Shown one piece after another: positions 1 to 10,575 of a stretch of 64,000 bases of DNA; the stretch's first letter is position 1, and the number at the start of each line of letters is the position of its first letter. The stretch is taken from assembly GCF_000499845.2 (NCBI RefSeq), contig NC_023753.2, positions 16,926,193-16,990,192 on the forward strand. The letters are read 5' to 3'. Source of the DNA: Phaseolus vulgaris. Taxonomy: Eukaryota; Streptophyta; Magnoliopsida; Fabales; Fabaceae. Below the pieces are notes generated by a model. It saw nothing but the letters and a program-made list of their open reading frames with translations, was not told where the DNA came from and did not search any database. The position numbers and the translations under genes were made by a program.

Positions 1-1604
1 AAACTATCTAATCAACCAAGCAAAATTACCAAAGCTTAAACAAGACAAAACAGTTTGATAAGCGTAGCTAATTAAAGGTAAAAAGATGCAATTAACAAAT
101 GCTAAGCTAGATAGTTTTAAGCTAGTCGGCCCTAGGTGAGGCTTCTTGGACACTTGGAGCCCTTGAAGACACACTCACCGTCTAATTGAGTAATTAACAA
201 GTAATTAACAAGAGTTAAGTTGCAAAGAAATTAGATGGAACTCCCTTTGTTGATTTTCTATTTGCACTTCCTTTGTTATCTCCTCTTTGTTGAGCCCTCC
301 AATGTATGTGGTGTATTTAGAAAGTGTTTGTTTCTGCCCCTTGCCTTTGTTCCTCTTGGAATTAGGTAATTAATTCTTCAATCCAGCACCTATTAAGCAA
401 ACTAGACTCCCCTCAAGTCAATTTCCACTCAATCAAGTACCAATTGATAATTAATCCACCACCAAGCTCAGAGGTCAAAGAATTAAAGCAAGAAACAAAT
501 TAATTTGAAAAACAGTACCACACAAATGGAATTAAATGTGACAACTAGAAAGAGTTTCAATGAAATATAAGACAAGCAAATAAAAGGTACTCAAAGAAAG
601 GATGGCACACAAAATGGAACCTATGGAATAGCACTAGATTTGATTTCAAAATAAAAAAACAGCACCACTGAAACAAGTTGTTGTGGTCCAGAAAGCGTGA
701 TTTTCACAGATTTATGCTGAGCTGGCCTTTTAATATTTGCTTCTGAAAATTTATATTCAAACAGATCAAGATCGCAACAAATTTTTGGCGTTGGTTTCAC
801 TCCAAACGCATGCACCATTTGTTTTTAATAAATTTTCTAAAATCAGTGCTCAGATTCGCCCGTTGTAGCGTCAGGATTGCACACTATTTTTGTAATATTT
901 ATCATTTTTTTTCTATTTGTTTTTTTGAACTGATTCTTTTTTTTGTCCTCTTGATAACACCTCAATCTTGCAAAATCCAGAGGCTCAGAAATTTCTTATG
1001 TGTATTTTTATTTTCATAAGCAAAATCAGCCAAAACAGAATGGTGGAAAACAGAGGATTCTGTAAATCTGGAAAATAAAAACAGAATGATATACCAAAAG
1101 AAACACAATGGAATTAGTGAAAGGAATTTGTGTGGATCTAACACACAAATATGAACTCAAACTAAAAATAAAAAGCACCAAATGATAAAAAACACAGCAG
1201 ATTCAGATCAAGCATTTATACCAAAAACAAGAAACAAATAAGCCAAAAAAAGTACTACTAGGATTTGATGACATTTTTGGAAGAAACATGACTAGACAAA
1301 ACACATATAGATTCAGAAATTAAAAGACTCAAATGAACACAATATGAACCAATTAAAATTTCAATGAGGACTCAAATACCTAAAATAAAACAGCAACACA
1401 AACTATATGGAATCCTACCAAAAATTGCACAAAGATTGCTCAAGAACAATTGAACAAGATGCACCCATTGGAAATTCCAAATAACACACCAATTCAAAAC
1501 GAAAATTAAAATAGCAAGACAATATGGAATCAAGATGAACAACTAGGAAATAAGAAGAACTCAAAAGAAAAGACACAAAGAGATACTCATCTTTGAAGAA
1601 CCAT
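1..1604 (-). mobile_element. Leader/5' internal region of a gypsy-like LTR element (Element A), non-coding
   Basis: Read on the minus strand this stretch lies directly downstream of an LTR and primer-binding site (see 1606-2071), so it should be the untranslated leader of a retroelement. It is AT-rich, has stops in all frames, and only short spurious ORFs are present. No gag similarity could be recognised. It has poly-T and A-rich patches (for example 900-950) but no clear tandem structure. Placement as a leader is inferred from the neighbouring LTR and PBS. Confidence 0.45.
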
Positions 1605-1605
1605 A

Positions 1606-1618
1606 GCTATGATACCAA
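1606..1618 (-). promoter_or_regulatory. Primer-binding site of Element A (initiator-tRNA type)
   Basis: On the minus strand the sequence just after the LTR reads TTTGGTATCATAGCTATGG. It begins like the plant initiator-methionine tRNA PBS (TGGTATCAGAGC), with one difference within the core. It lies 2-3 bases from the LTR end, the usual spacing. Confidence 0.6.
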
Positions 1619-1619
1619 A

Positions 1620-2071
1620 TGATGGATTTCCTATGAGCTCTTCTTGGATGTTTGTTGAAGATGGTGCGGAAGCTTAATGGAGGTGATGGACAAGGTCCTC
1701 CTAAGAGGTGTGGTGACCTTGAAGGTGCATGAAGAGTGTGGAAATGGGGAGGTTCGGCCAGCCCCTTTGAAGGTGGTGAAATGAAGATTAAAACCTAGAA
1801 GTTAGGCAAGGAGTAATGTATGACACTAAATTGGCAGCATAACGATACTCTATTCAATCTTGCAAATACATGAGCCAAGCCCTCTTATATTTATATCTAC
1901 ACCTCCCTTTATGTTCTACTAAAAATACTCAAAAGTAATTACATAAGAAAGACATCCAATGATGCTTAGTTGGCCCATATCTTCTATTTGTTGGGCTTGA
2001 GCTGAAGCTTGAACTTGTATTTGGGCTTGGGCTTGGGCTTTTTCTATCATGGCCTTGGGCCTCTTCCATCA
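1620..2071 (-). repeat. LTR of Element A (452 bp, TG...CA)
   Basis: The segment starts TGATGGA and ends TCCATCA, giving short terminal inverted repeats of the TG/CA type. On the minus strand it is preceded by a purine tract (AAGAGGGAGGGGA, the polypurine tract) and followed by an initiator-tRNA-like PBS. It therefore has internal retroelement sequence on both sides, as expected for an LTR in a tandem or recombined element rather than for a terminal LTR. A TATA-like ATATTTATAT-type stretch lies near 1890. Orientation is fixed by the PPT and PBS. Confidence 0.65.
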
Positions 2072-2172
2072 TCCCCTCCCTCTTGAAAAGGATTTGTCCT
2101 CAAATCCAATGCTTCTTCTTCATCATCATTATGTGGATGTATGTGGCTGAATGGTTTCCATCATCTTAGCCC
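2072..2172 (-). pseudogene. 3' terminus of a gypsy pol polyprotein plus polypurine tract (Element A)
   Basis: The minus strand encodes a short acidic stretch followed by ALDLRTNPFQEGGDDGRG. This closely resembles the C-terminal tail of many plant Ty3/gypsy pol polyproteins (..SRTNPFQEGGDD..). It runs into the purine tract 2085-2072 and then the LTR. The rest of pol is missing, because the first base of the next element's LTR abuts at 2173. Similarity is from memory. Confidence 0.6.
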
Positions 2173-2979
2173 TGTACCGACCAGTCCCCAGGCGTTGACT
2201 AACAACTGGTAATGTTGGTGCCACGTAAGCGGGACCCACGAGCAGCGCGGACCAATACCTTGCTAAGCACGTGCGCCAAGGAGCCTAGAGTGGTTAGGCA
2301 TCGGTCATCAAGATGTATCGACTTGCCACTTACATACTTCTTTCAACATTCTTAAATCCCAGATCACACACCACTCATCAGTAATGGAGAAGTCTAGATC
2401 ACGAGTTCCCATGCGTGTAGAGTGGACGACGCGTTCAGGTGTGACACAAAGTATAAAAGCCACTGGAAGGATAGGCCTGTAAGGGTCACGTTCAGGGGTG
2501 AGTTGCATGCATGGTACGTGAACAACTAGGGCACTCCCAGAGGTGGGTGACCCCAGAGATCAGGTGCACGAGGAGGCATCCAGGTGGTCATCCGTTAGAG
2601 GTTGCACTCCAGTTAGGGACCCCACGCGCTAGGTTATCCTGAGAGTAAGGTAACAACAGTGTTGGGCCTGCCAATCAGAATGGCCCATTTCAAGTAAACA
2701 GGAAACCCTAGTTTCAGTCTATAAATAGTAAGTTAGCAAACTTGACGAGAGAGAATTCTCTTGCGCCGTAAACACACACACAGTAGCAAGATTATACAAT
2801 TTTCGGTGTTTCCTATCCCTAGTACTGACTTGAGCGTCGGAGTGCAAACGGCCGCTAGGGCGCCCTTTGTCTTTGTGTTTCAGGTGTTCATCACAAGAAA
2901 GGCACACACGAGCGCAAGGACTCTTGAGGTAAGAGTGACGTAGGCGTACGAAGGCGTTTCGAGTCAACCGGCAGGAACA
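2173..2979 (+). repeat. 5' LTR of gypsy element 1 (807 bp)
   Basis: Direct repeat of 14765-15610. A TATA-like TATAAATAG sits at about 2720, followed by a plausible transcription start in the R region. Identity with the 3' LTR is high by eye except for one patch. After GTACCGACTTG the 5' LTR has about 35 bases absent from the 3' LTR, which instead has about 75 different bases there. The end is set by the shared ...GGCAGGAACA and by the PBS immediately downstream. Confidence 0.85.
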
Positions 2980-2980
2980 T

Positions 2981-3000
2981 TTGGCGCCCATCGTGGGGCA
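2981..3000 (+). promoter_or_regulatory. Primer-binding site of gypsy element 1
   Basis: TTGGCGCCCATCGTGGGGCA starts one base after the LTR. The same site is found at 17818 and 60541, after the LTR ends of two other gypsy elements here. A tRNA ending ...GGCGCCA is the primer. I cannot say which isoacceptor without an alignment. Confidence 0.75.
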
Positions 3001-3047
3001 CGAAATAAAACACTGTCCCACCAGCAAGAACCAGGAAAACCCAATAG

Positions 3048-4356
3048 ATGAGAAGTACGAGGCAAGGACCTGCTGCACCAAACGGGGGTGAGGGCCCTGC
3101 AGCAGGTTATGGAGATGATGCGAGCCCTTCAAGAAGAGGTGGCCGTGTAAAGAGCAAACCAAGAACGCATCCAAGCTGACTTGGTAGTGTCGCAAGCTAT
3201 GAGTGAAGAACGACGTCGTTCAAACGAGGAACTGCGCAGAGACCTGCAATCCCACGCGGCTGAACGAGAGGGTGCAGATCAGGAGCCTGAAACTCCACCC
3301 AAAGAGTTCCCAACACCGTTCTCGCTAGAGATCATGGATGCAGTGATACCCGCCACGCTCGTAGGGCCCAAGGTGACCTTCACCAGGGTGGAAGACCAGA
3401 GGCCCACCTTACGACTTTCCATACACAAATGATGCTGGTTGAGGGCTCCGATGCGGAGCGGTGTAAGTTGTTCATGAGCACTTTGGTAGGAACGACCATG
3501 GACTGGTTCGTCAGCCTCCCTGATGGCCACGTAACATCGTTCCCGCAACTCACAAAGCTGTTCAGGGCACAATACATCGCGAATCAAGCCCCCCCGTCAG
3601 TATCCTATGACCTTTTTGATGTAAAACAGTATCAAGGAGAGTCTTTGAAGGAGTTCCTCCACTATTTTGGAGCACAAGTGGTGAGGTTGAACCTCACAGA
3701 AGAAAAGATGATGGTGCACGCGTTTAGGAAGGGCATCGTGTCGGGACAACGAGTCACTCATTCGGAACCACCCCAAGACCTTCGTCGAGATAAGGCGTCG
3801 TGTGGTGGCCCATATAGCGGCAGAGGAAGAAGTTAGTGAAAAGCGCACATGCGTGGTCCCCATGCGGCCACGCACGACAGGTTGTCCTCAAACCCTAAGG
3901 GTCAACGAGGCGACGACAGATATGAAGGCCCCGGTGAAGCAGCAGCCCTATCAAAGGCCTAATACGAGGGGGCGCGGGAGAGATAACGTGCCGCCAAGGC
4001 ATGACTTCATAGTGGAATTGAAAGACCTCATCGCTATCCCAAACATAGCGAAGAGGCTGAAGGTGCCTCCCAAGACCGACAAGAGGCTCAGGCCCAACAA
4101 GAACGCCTGGTGCGAGTTCCGCCAAGCGTACGACCACCCCATACGCAATTGCTTAGCACTGGGACACCAACTAGAGGAGTTGGTGAAGAACGATCTCCTA
4201 AGAGATTATCTGCAAGAAAAACAGGGGAACGAGGACGTGGCGGCAATAGGGGGTGGGCCGGGGCATGAAGTCCCCGTACACGGTGAGATCCACACCATCA
4301 CGGGAGGGTTCTCGGGTGAAAGCTGTACCGCCTCTCATCGAAGGAGATACGCGTGA
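3048..4356 (+). pseudogene. gag: gag of gypsy element 1, frame-disrupted
   Basis: Starts with a MRSTRQ-type peptide, as in the related element at 60612, then shifts frame. Segment 3181-3432 carries a charged N-terminal part and the IMDAVIPATLVGPKVTF start of the capsid-like domain. Segment 3429-3836 carries DWFVSLPDGHVTSFPQLTKLF and SYDLFDVKQYQGESLKEFL, matching Retrotrans_gag-type domains. Segment 3802-4356 has the basic RGRGRDNVPPRHDF stretch and CEFRQAYDHPIRNCLALGHQ, a divergent Cys/His region of the nucleocapsid. At least three frame changes (about 3090, 3425 and 3800) break the reading frame. Probably non-functional. Confidence 0.8.
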
Positions 4357-4377
4357 ACAGTGATGTTGGTGGAAGCA

Positions 4378-4843
4378 TAGAGGACCAACGATGCCTTCGA
4401 CGTTGACCTGGTCTTTACCAAAGCCAACCTAGAGGATGTTATTCCTCATGACAATGATCCGGTGGTAATCTCGACGGTAACCGTGGGAAGGAAGGTGCAT
4501 CATGTGCTAGTAGATCAGGGAAGCTCAACAGATGTAATGTTCTGGATGACTTTCAACAAACTGCAACTATCCCTCGACATGTTAAGGCCCTATGACAGTT
4601 GTCTCTACGATTTCGCAGGAGACCAGGTAGAGGTGCGGGGATACTTGGAGTTGAGAACCACCTTTATAGATGGCACTACGTCACGAACGGAGAGCATCAG
4701 GTACCTTGTCGCCAACGCCTTCTCTGCTTATAATATGTTGTAGGGTAGACCAACACTAAATAGGCTAGGGGCGGTGCCGTCGACAAGGCACATGAAGATG
4801 AAGTTACCGGACCTGACAGGAAAGGTGATTACCATCAAATTAG
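4378..4843 (+). pseudogene. Retropepsin-like protease of gypsy element 1, interrupted by the copia insertion
   Basis: Encodes EDVIPHDNDPVVIS, then HVLVDQGSSTDVMFW with the D-x-G-S active-site motif of retroviral-type aspartic proteases. ELRTTFIDGTTSRTESIRYL follows. It aligns with the protease of the element at 61929-62330. An in-frame TAG at 4741 replaces the leucine codon seen in that copy. The reading is cut at 4843 by the copia LTR and resumes at 11733 beyond the duplicated ATTAG, at exactly the homologous residue. Confidence 0.8.
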
Positions 4844-6001
4844 TGTTGAACCAAGTGGTGTTCAAGCTTTGAAGAATCCAAACCCTTTGAAGGATGTTTA
4901 AGCCTTGGTTGTGCTTGAAGTTGTTGTGCTAGTTTAGCTTAGTTCTGGGGTAGTTTATATGTTGTAATCCACCCTTTGATTAAATCTAAAGCATTAGCAT
5001 TCTCAATCTTTGTGAAAGTAAAATGTTTTCAAACTAAGTTAAAACAACTGATTGTTTTGTCGAAACAACCGATTGTTTATACTTAGGTGTTTTGAGAAAA
5101 AAGATTGAAAACTGTTTTTAAAATGGTTGAACTGTTAAGTACCAAAACAACCGATTGATTCGAGGAAACAACCGATTGTTTGTTTTTGGACCATAACAGA
5201 AAAACTGTTTTATGTTTGATTGAGCTTTAAATGTTTTAACTGCTTACGCTCCAGTCATTAAATGCTTTGACCAATCTTTTAATGCAATTTAAGAGTTTGT
5301 TAAGATTTGATAACAAACTACATCTTTGAATATATTCAGAAAAACAGATTTGAGATTTAAAGAATCTTTGACAAAGTTTTTACTAAGAGTTTTGAGTTTT
5401 TCAAAGAGCTAAGATTACTAAGAGTTTGTGATTGATCAAAGTGTATGAAATAGGATTATGCTTGTATTGATTTCAGATTATCTTCTGTAATAAGTGTAAT
5501 CCTTGTACTCTGTTGAACAAGTATTCGTTTCTGTGTTTGTTGAGATTGGCTATGTGTTCTTGAGGGGATCAAGATCAACAACCTTAGTGTTTGTGTGTTG
5601 ACCAAGGAGAGTGTGTTTCTTGAGGTGTTCAAGGTCATTCTCTTGGCTGTTGTGTAAGTGATCAAGGTGTGATTGCTTAGTGGATTTCCTCAGGGTTTCT
5701 GAGAAGACTGGATGTAGCTTTGGATTTGGAGTGAACCAGTATAAACAACTGTGTACAATTTCTCTATCCTTATCTCTTTAAATTCAGTTTTGTTAATTGA
5801 TAACTGGTATAAACAACCGATTGTTTCGGTAAAACAACCGATTGTTTTTCCAGTATTGTGCTTTTGCTTTATGTTTTGAAAAACTGAATTCTTAATCAGG
5901 GTTTTCTTGAAGTATTTTTCATTCTAAGCTTAAAAGTTTACGGAAATCTTTCTTAAACAATTCAACCCCCCCCCTCTCGTTTAAGGCCATATATTCTAAC
6001 A
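4844..6001 (+). repeat. 5' LTR of copia element 1 (1158 bp)
   Basis: Direct repeat of 10576-11727, ends TG...CA. It contains three pairs of the near-palindrome AAACAACCGATTGTTT or a variant, starting at 5042/5063, 5145/5166 and 5811/5832, each pair offset by exactly 21 bp. A poly-C run near 5965 is longer here than in the 3' copy. Confidence 0.95.
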
Positions 6002-6002
6002 A

Positions 6003-6017
6003 TTGGCATCAAGAGCT
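6003..6017 (+). promoter_or_regulatory. Primer-binding site of copia element 1
   Basis: TTGGCATCAAGAGCT lies two bases after the LTR and resembles TGGTATCAGAGC, the complement of the 3' end of initiator methionine tRNA, with small differences. Confidence 0.7.
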
Positions 6018-6060
6018 TGGTTCTTGAAAGTTATTCAAGTTGATCAAAAACCTTTTTTCT

Positions 6061-9000
6061 ATGGCTGGAAAACTATCTTTTGAGGAAGGTGCTTCAATCT
6101 ACAAACCACCTTTATTCTGTGGATTGAATTATAAGTTTTGGGAAGCAAGAATGAAAATCTTTATTGAATCTATTGATAAAAGAATTTGGGATTCAATTGA
6201 GAATGGTCCTTCATTCCAAAGTTCAAAAAGGATAATTCTTTCATTGCAAAACCTTTGTCCAAATGGACAAATGATGAATGTAAGATGGCCCAGCTTGATC
6301 GGTCTGCTCAAAACATTATAGCTTCTGCACTAGATACTAATGAATTTTTCAGGATATCAAAGTGCAAAACTGCTAAGGAAATGTGGGAGACACTCAAGGC
6401 TGCTCATGAACCAAAGGAAGCAATGACAAAGAGTCAAGCAAGAAGGAAAAGAAGGCAAAATAAGAAAAGCCTTAATCTTTGCTTCATGGCCAGAAGGGAG
6501 GATAACTTAAGTAGTGTAAGTTCATCAAACTCTTCAAACTCTGAAAATTATGGACAATTGCTTCAAGCCTTTCAAGAAACGCATGAAGAAGCCAACCGAT
6601 TGGCTCTCTTGAACAATCGGTTAAAAGAAAAGAACAGCTAGCTTGAAAACAGAGTAAAGACACTGGAAGAGGATTTAGAACATTCAAAAACAGATTTTGA
6701 AAATCTGGAAATCATTTACAAAAACTCCTCTTGCAAGTATGATACTCTAATTTGTGAAAATTGCGAAAATCTTGAAAAGAAGGTCCACTATCTTGTTAAA
6801 ACAGTGGATAAGCTTTCTAAAGGCCAATCCAACTTTGAGAGTGTTCTAGCATCTCAAAACTGTGTTTTTGGAAAATCTGGATTAGGTTTTAATCCACAAA
6901 ACAAACAAGATAGATTTTCAAAATCATTTTCGAAAATGCCAGAAAAACAATCGATTGGACCATCGAAACAACCGATTGTTACATGCTTCTATTGCATGAA
7001 AAGAGGCCATTCTGTGAGGTTCTGTAAAATCAGAAAACATGCAGTTCCTAAAGGGCTTATGAAGTGGATTCCTAAGGGAAATAAAGCTTTAATTGATAAG
7101 TATAAACCAGATGGACCCACATTCATAAGGGGACCAAATCTTTGTACTTGAAAATCTCTTTTGTAGGAAATCTTGGAGGAGAGCAAGCAACTATGGTACT
7201 TGGATAGTGGATGCTCCAAGCATATGACAGGGGACAAATCAAAGTTCCTGAGTATCTCCTTTAAGCAAGAGGGTCATGTTACCTATGGAGACAACAACAA
7301 AGGAAGAATCCTTGGGAGAGGATCCATAGGAGATGAGAACATCTTGGTAATCCATGATGTGCTTTTTGTTGAAGGCCTAAAGCATAATCTGCTGAGCATT
7401 AGCCAACTTTGTGACAAGGGATATCAAGTGATGTTCAAGTCAAACACATGTGAAATCTGTCTACCCAACACCAAAGAGGTAATGTTGGTAGGTAAGAGAG
7501 TTAATAATGTGTATCTTCTAGATATCTCTTCACCATGTTCAATTGGATGTCTTCTATCCAAGCAAGATGAATCTTGGCTTTGGCATAGAAGAATTGCTCA
7601 TATTCACATGAATCATTTGAACAAGCTAATCTCAAAGGATCTTGTGATTGGGTTGCAAAACTCAAGTTTGAGAGAGATCACATTTGTGAAGCATGCCAAC
7701 AAGGGAAACAAGTGAAAATTTCTTTCAAAATTAAAAATGTTGTTTCTTCTTTGAGACCTCTTGAACTTCTTCACATGGATCTCTTTGGACCCTCAAGAAC
7801 TATGAGTCTTGGTGGAAATTATTATGCTATTGTTATTGTTGATGATTTCTCTAGGTACACTTGGACTCTTTTCTTGGAATCAAAGAGTGATGCCTTTGCT
7901 GCATTCAAAAAGCTAGCAAGAAGACTACAAAACACAAAGAGCAGCAACATAGGTTCTATAAGGAATGATCATGGAGGAGAATTTCAGAATGAGAAGTTTA
8001 GCAAATTCTATGAGAAGTTGGGAATTCTGCACAATTTCTCTGCTCCAAGAACACCACAACAAAATGGAGTTGTAGAGAGGAAGAACAGGTCTTTTGAAGA
8101 GCTTGCAAGGACAATGCTTAGTGAATCATCACTTCCTAAGTATTTCTGGGCAGATGCAGTGAGCACCTCTTGTTATGTGATGAATAGGGTGCTTATAAGG
8201 CCCATTTTGAAGAAAACTCCATATGAACTTTTCAATGGGAGGAAGCCCAACATCAGTCACCTCAAAGTCTTTGGTTGCAGCTGTTTCGTTCTCAACAATG
8301 GAAAGGAAAGCTTGGGAAAGTTTGATGAGAAACCGGACCTTGGTATCTTCATTGGTTATTCACTCACAAGTCATGCATATAGAGTCTACAATAAGAGGTT
8401 GATGACTGTAGAAGAATCAGTTCACATTGTCTTTGATGAGGTAGATCGCAGAATCAATCAAACCCCAAAGAACAGTGCTGAAGAAGATGAACAGAGCATC
8501 AGTTTGGAGAAGCTGGAAATCTGTGCAGAAAAACAACCAGTTGATTCGCAGAAACAACCGATTGAAATTCTGCAATAGAGTGAGCTGCCCAAGGAGTGGA
8601 GGATTCCTAGAGATCTGTCAATGGATAACATCATAGGGCAGATAAAGGAAGTTGTCTCCATACGTAGCTCCATCTCAAACTTCTGCAGGCACACAACTTT
8701 TGTCTCTCAAATTGAACCTAAGTCAATTGAGGAAGCTCTCAAGGATGAGAAGTGGGTTGAAGCTATGCATGAAGAGCTAAATCAGTTTGAAAGGAATGAG
8801 GTATGGTTTCTTGTCCCTAAAACTAATGAAATGAATATTATGGGTTTGAAATGGGTTTTCAGGAACAAGCTAGATGAGGATGGTGTGATCACAAGGAACA
8901 AGGCAAGGCTAGTTGCAAAAGGCTACAATCAAGAAGAGGACATAGATTATGGTGAAACCTTTCCTCTTGTTGCTAGATTGGAGGCTGTGAGGCTACTGCT

Positions 9001-10249
9001 GGCTTTTGCTTGTATGAGTGGTTTTAAACTCTTCCAAATGGATGTCAAGAGTGCCTTCTTGAATGGCTACATCAATGAGGAAGTCTATGTAGATCAACCA
9101 CCGGGATTTAAAGATCACAAGTATCCCAACCATGTCTTCAAGTTGAAGAAAGCCTTGTATGGACAGAAACAAGCTCCAAGGCAGTGGTATGAGAGGCTTA
9201 GCAACTTTCTGCTATCTCATGGATATGAAAGAGGAATGGTAGACAAGACTCTCTTCATCAAGAAGTCAAATGCAGAAATAATTCTTGTGCAAATCTATGT
9301 TGATGATATCATCTTTGGTGCTACACAAGATAGATTGTGTGAAGAATTTGTGGCTGCAATGAAAGGTGAGTTTGAAATGTCTATGATGGGAGAACTATCT
9401 TTCTTTCTTGGATTGCAGGTTAAGCAAACGAAGGATGGGATCTTCTTGAGTCAATCAAAGTATTGCAAAGAAATTCTCAAGAAATTCGAAATGGAGAATT
9501 GCAAAGAAGCAAGCACTCCAATACCATCAAGCTGTTACATGGATGCTGATGCTGCTGGACAGAGTGTAGATCAAACAAAATACAGAGGATTGATTGGATC
9601 TTTGCTATATCTAACAGCTAGTAGGCCGGACATCATGTTTGCGGTGTGTCTATGTGCAAGATATCAAGCAAATCCTAAAGAGTCACACTTCAAAGCTGCA
9701 AAAAGAATTCTAAAATATCTCAAAGGAACATCATCTGTAGGATTATGGTATCCTTCTCACTCTCTAATACATTTAATTGGTTATTCAGATTCTGACTTTG
9801 CAGGTTGTAAGCTAGATAGAAAGAGCACAAGTGGCACTTGTCACCTTCTTGGCTCAAGCCTAATCTCATGGCAAAGCAAGAAGCAAGCATGTGTTGCTCT
9901 CTCTACTGCTGAGGCTGAATATATAGCTGCTGGTAGCTGTTGTGCACAGATTCTATGGCTCAAACAACAACTTGCAGATTTTGGTTTACAAATCAGCAAT
10001 GTTCCTTTGATGTGTGATAACACAAGTGCCATCAATCTTACCAAAAATCAAATTCAACACTCAAGGACCAAACATATTGAGATAAGGCATCATTTCATCA
10101 GGGATCATGTACAAAATGGGAATTGTGAAGTGAAGTTTGTGGAGACCAAACTGCAGTTAGCTGACATCTTCACAAAGCCTTTACCAAAAAAGAGGTTTTT
10201 CTTCTTAAGAAATGAGTTAGGTATCCTTGATCCTAATAATCTCTCCTAA
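6061..10249 (+). pseudogene. copia gag-pol polyprotein, degenerate
   Basis: Order: gag from MAGKLSFEEGASIYKPPLF; a coiled-coil stretch; zinc knuckle CFYCMKRGHSVRFC (CX2CX4HX4C, near 6990-7030); protease WYLDSGCSKHMTGD (7195); integrase zinc finger and core (HMDLFGPSRT, RNDHGGEFQN, QQNGVVERKNRSF; 7570-8300); RT (AFLNGYINEEVYVDQPPGF, YVDDIIFGA at about 9297); and RNase H (YSDSDFAG, DRKSTSGT, STAEAEYIAAGS, near 9785-9930), ending ADIFTKPLPKKRFFF. Frameshifts lie near 6212 and 7663. In-frame stops are at 6639 (TAG), 7149 (TGA), 7164 (TAG) and 8576 (TAG). Part of the capsid region seems deleted between AAHEP and KEAMTKS. From 8579 to the TAA at 10247 the RT-RNase H frame is open for about 555 codons. 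It cannot make a complete polyprotein as it stands. Confidence 0.9.
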
Positions 10250-10387
10250 ATATGGTTTTGATACATGCTAAAGTCTATTTGTGAAGACAAATAGAGGGAG
10301 AATTAATTGATTCTTGTATATCTTTGCTGATTCTGTATAAAATGTTAAAATCTCTGATATGAAAGTGTTTTCTGCTGCTGCTGATAG

Positions 10388-10424
10388 AAACAACCGATTG
10401 TTTCGTGTAAACAACCGATTGTTT
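10388..10424 (+). repeat. Paired near-palindromes upstream of the 3' LTR
   Basis: Two exact copies of AAACAACCGATTGTTT begin at 10388 and 10409, a 21-bp offset, in the untranslated region between pol and the 3' LTR. The six-base arms AAACAA and TTGTTT are complementary, so each is an inverted repeat around CCGA. Confidence 0.9.
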
Positions 10425-10562
10425 ATCATGTTTTATACTTTGAATGAGTAATAAACTGTCTTGTTGCTGTAAGAAGCTTTGGATAGTATAAATGCTATTT
10501 TTTGCAGGAACTGCTTCAGATTTATCAGATCAAACACAACCACCAGGGATTTGTCTTCATCA

Positions 10563-10575
10563 AATAGGGGGAGAT
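10563..10575 (+). promoter_or_regulatory. Polypurine tract of copia element 1
   Basis: AATAGGGGGAGAT (purine-rich, interrupted only by single T residues) abuts the 3' LTR start and is in the expected place for plus-strand priming. Confidence 0.75.

Noticed and set aside
2308..3195. Minus-strand ORFs across the gypsy 5' LTR (also 15350-15598)
   Set aside because: They occur in both LTR copies simply because the LTR is duplicated, and have no similarity to known proteins.
10250..10575. Envelope-like third ORF after copia pol
   Set aside because: Only about 325 bp lie between the pol stop and the 3' LTR, with no open frame.
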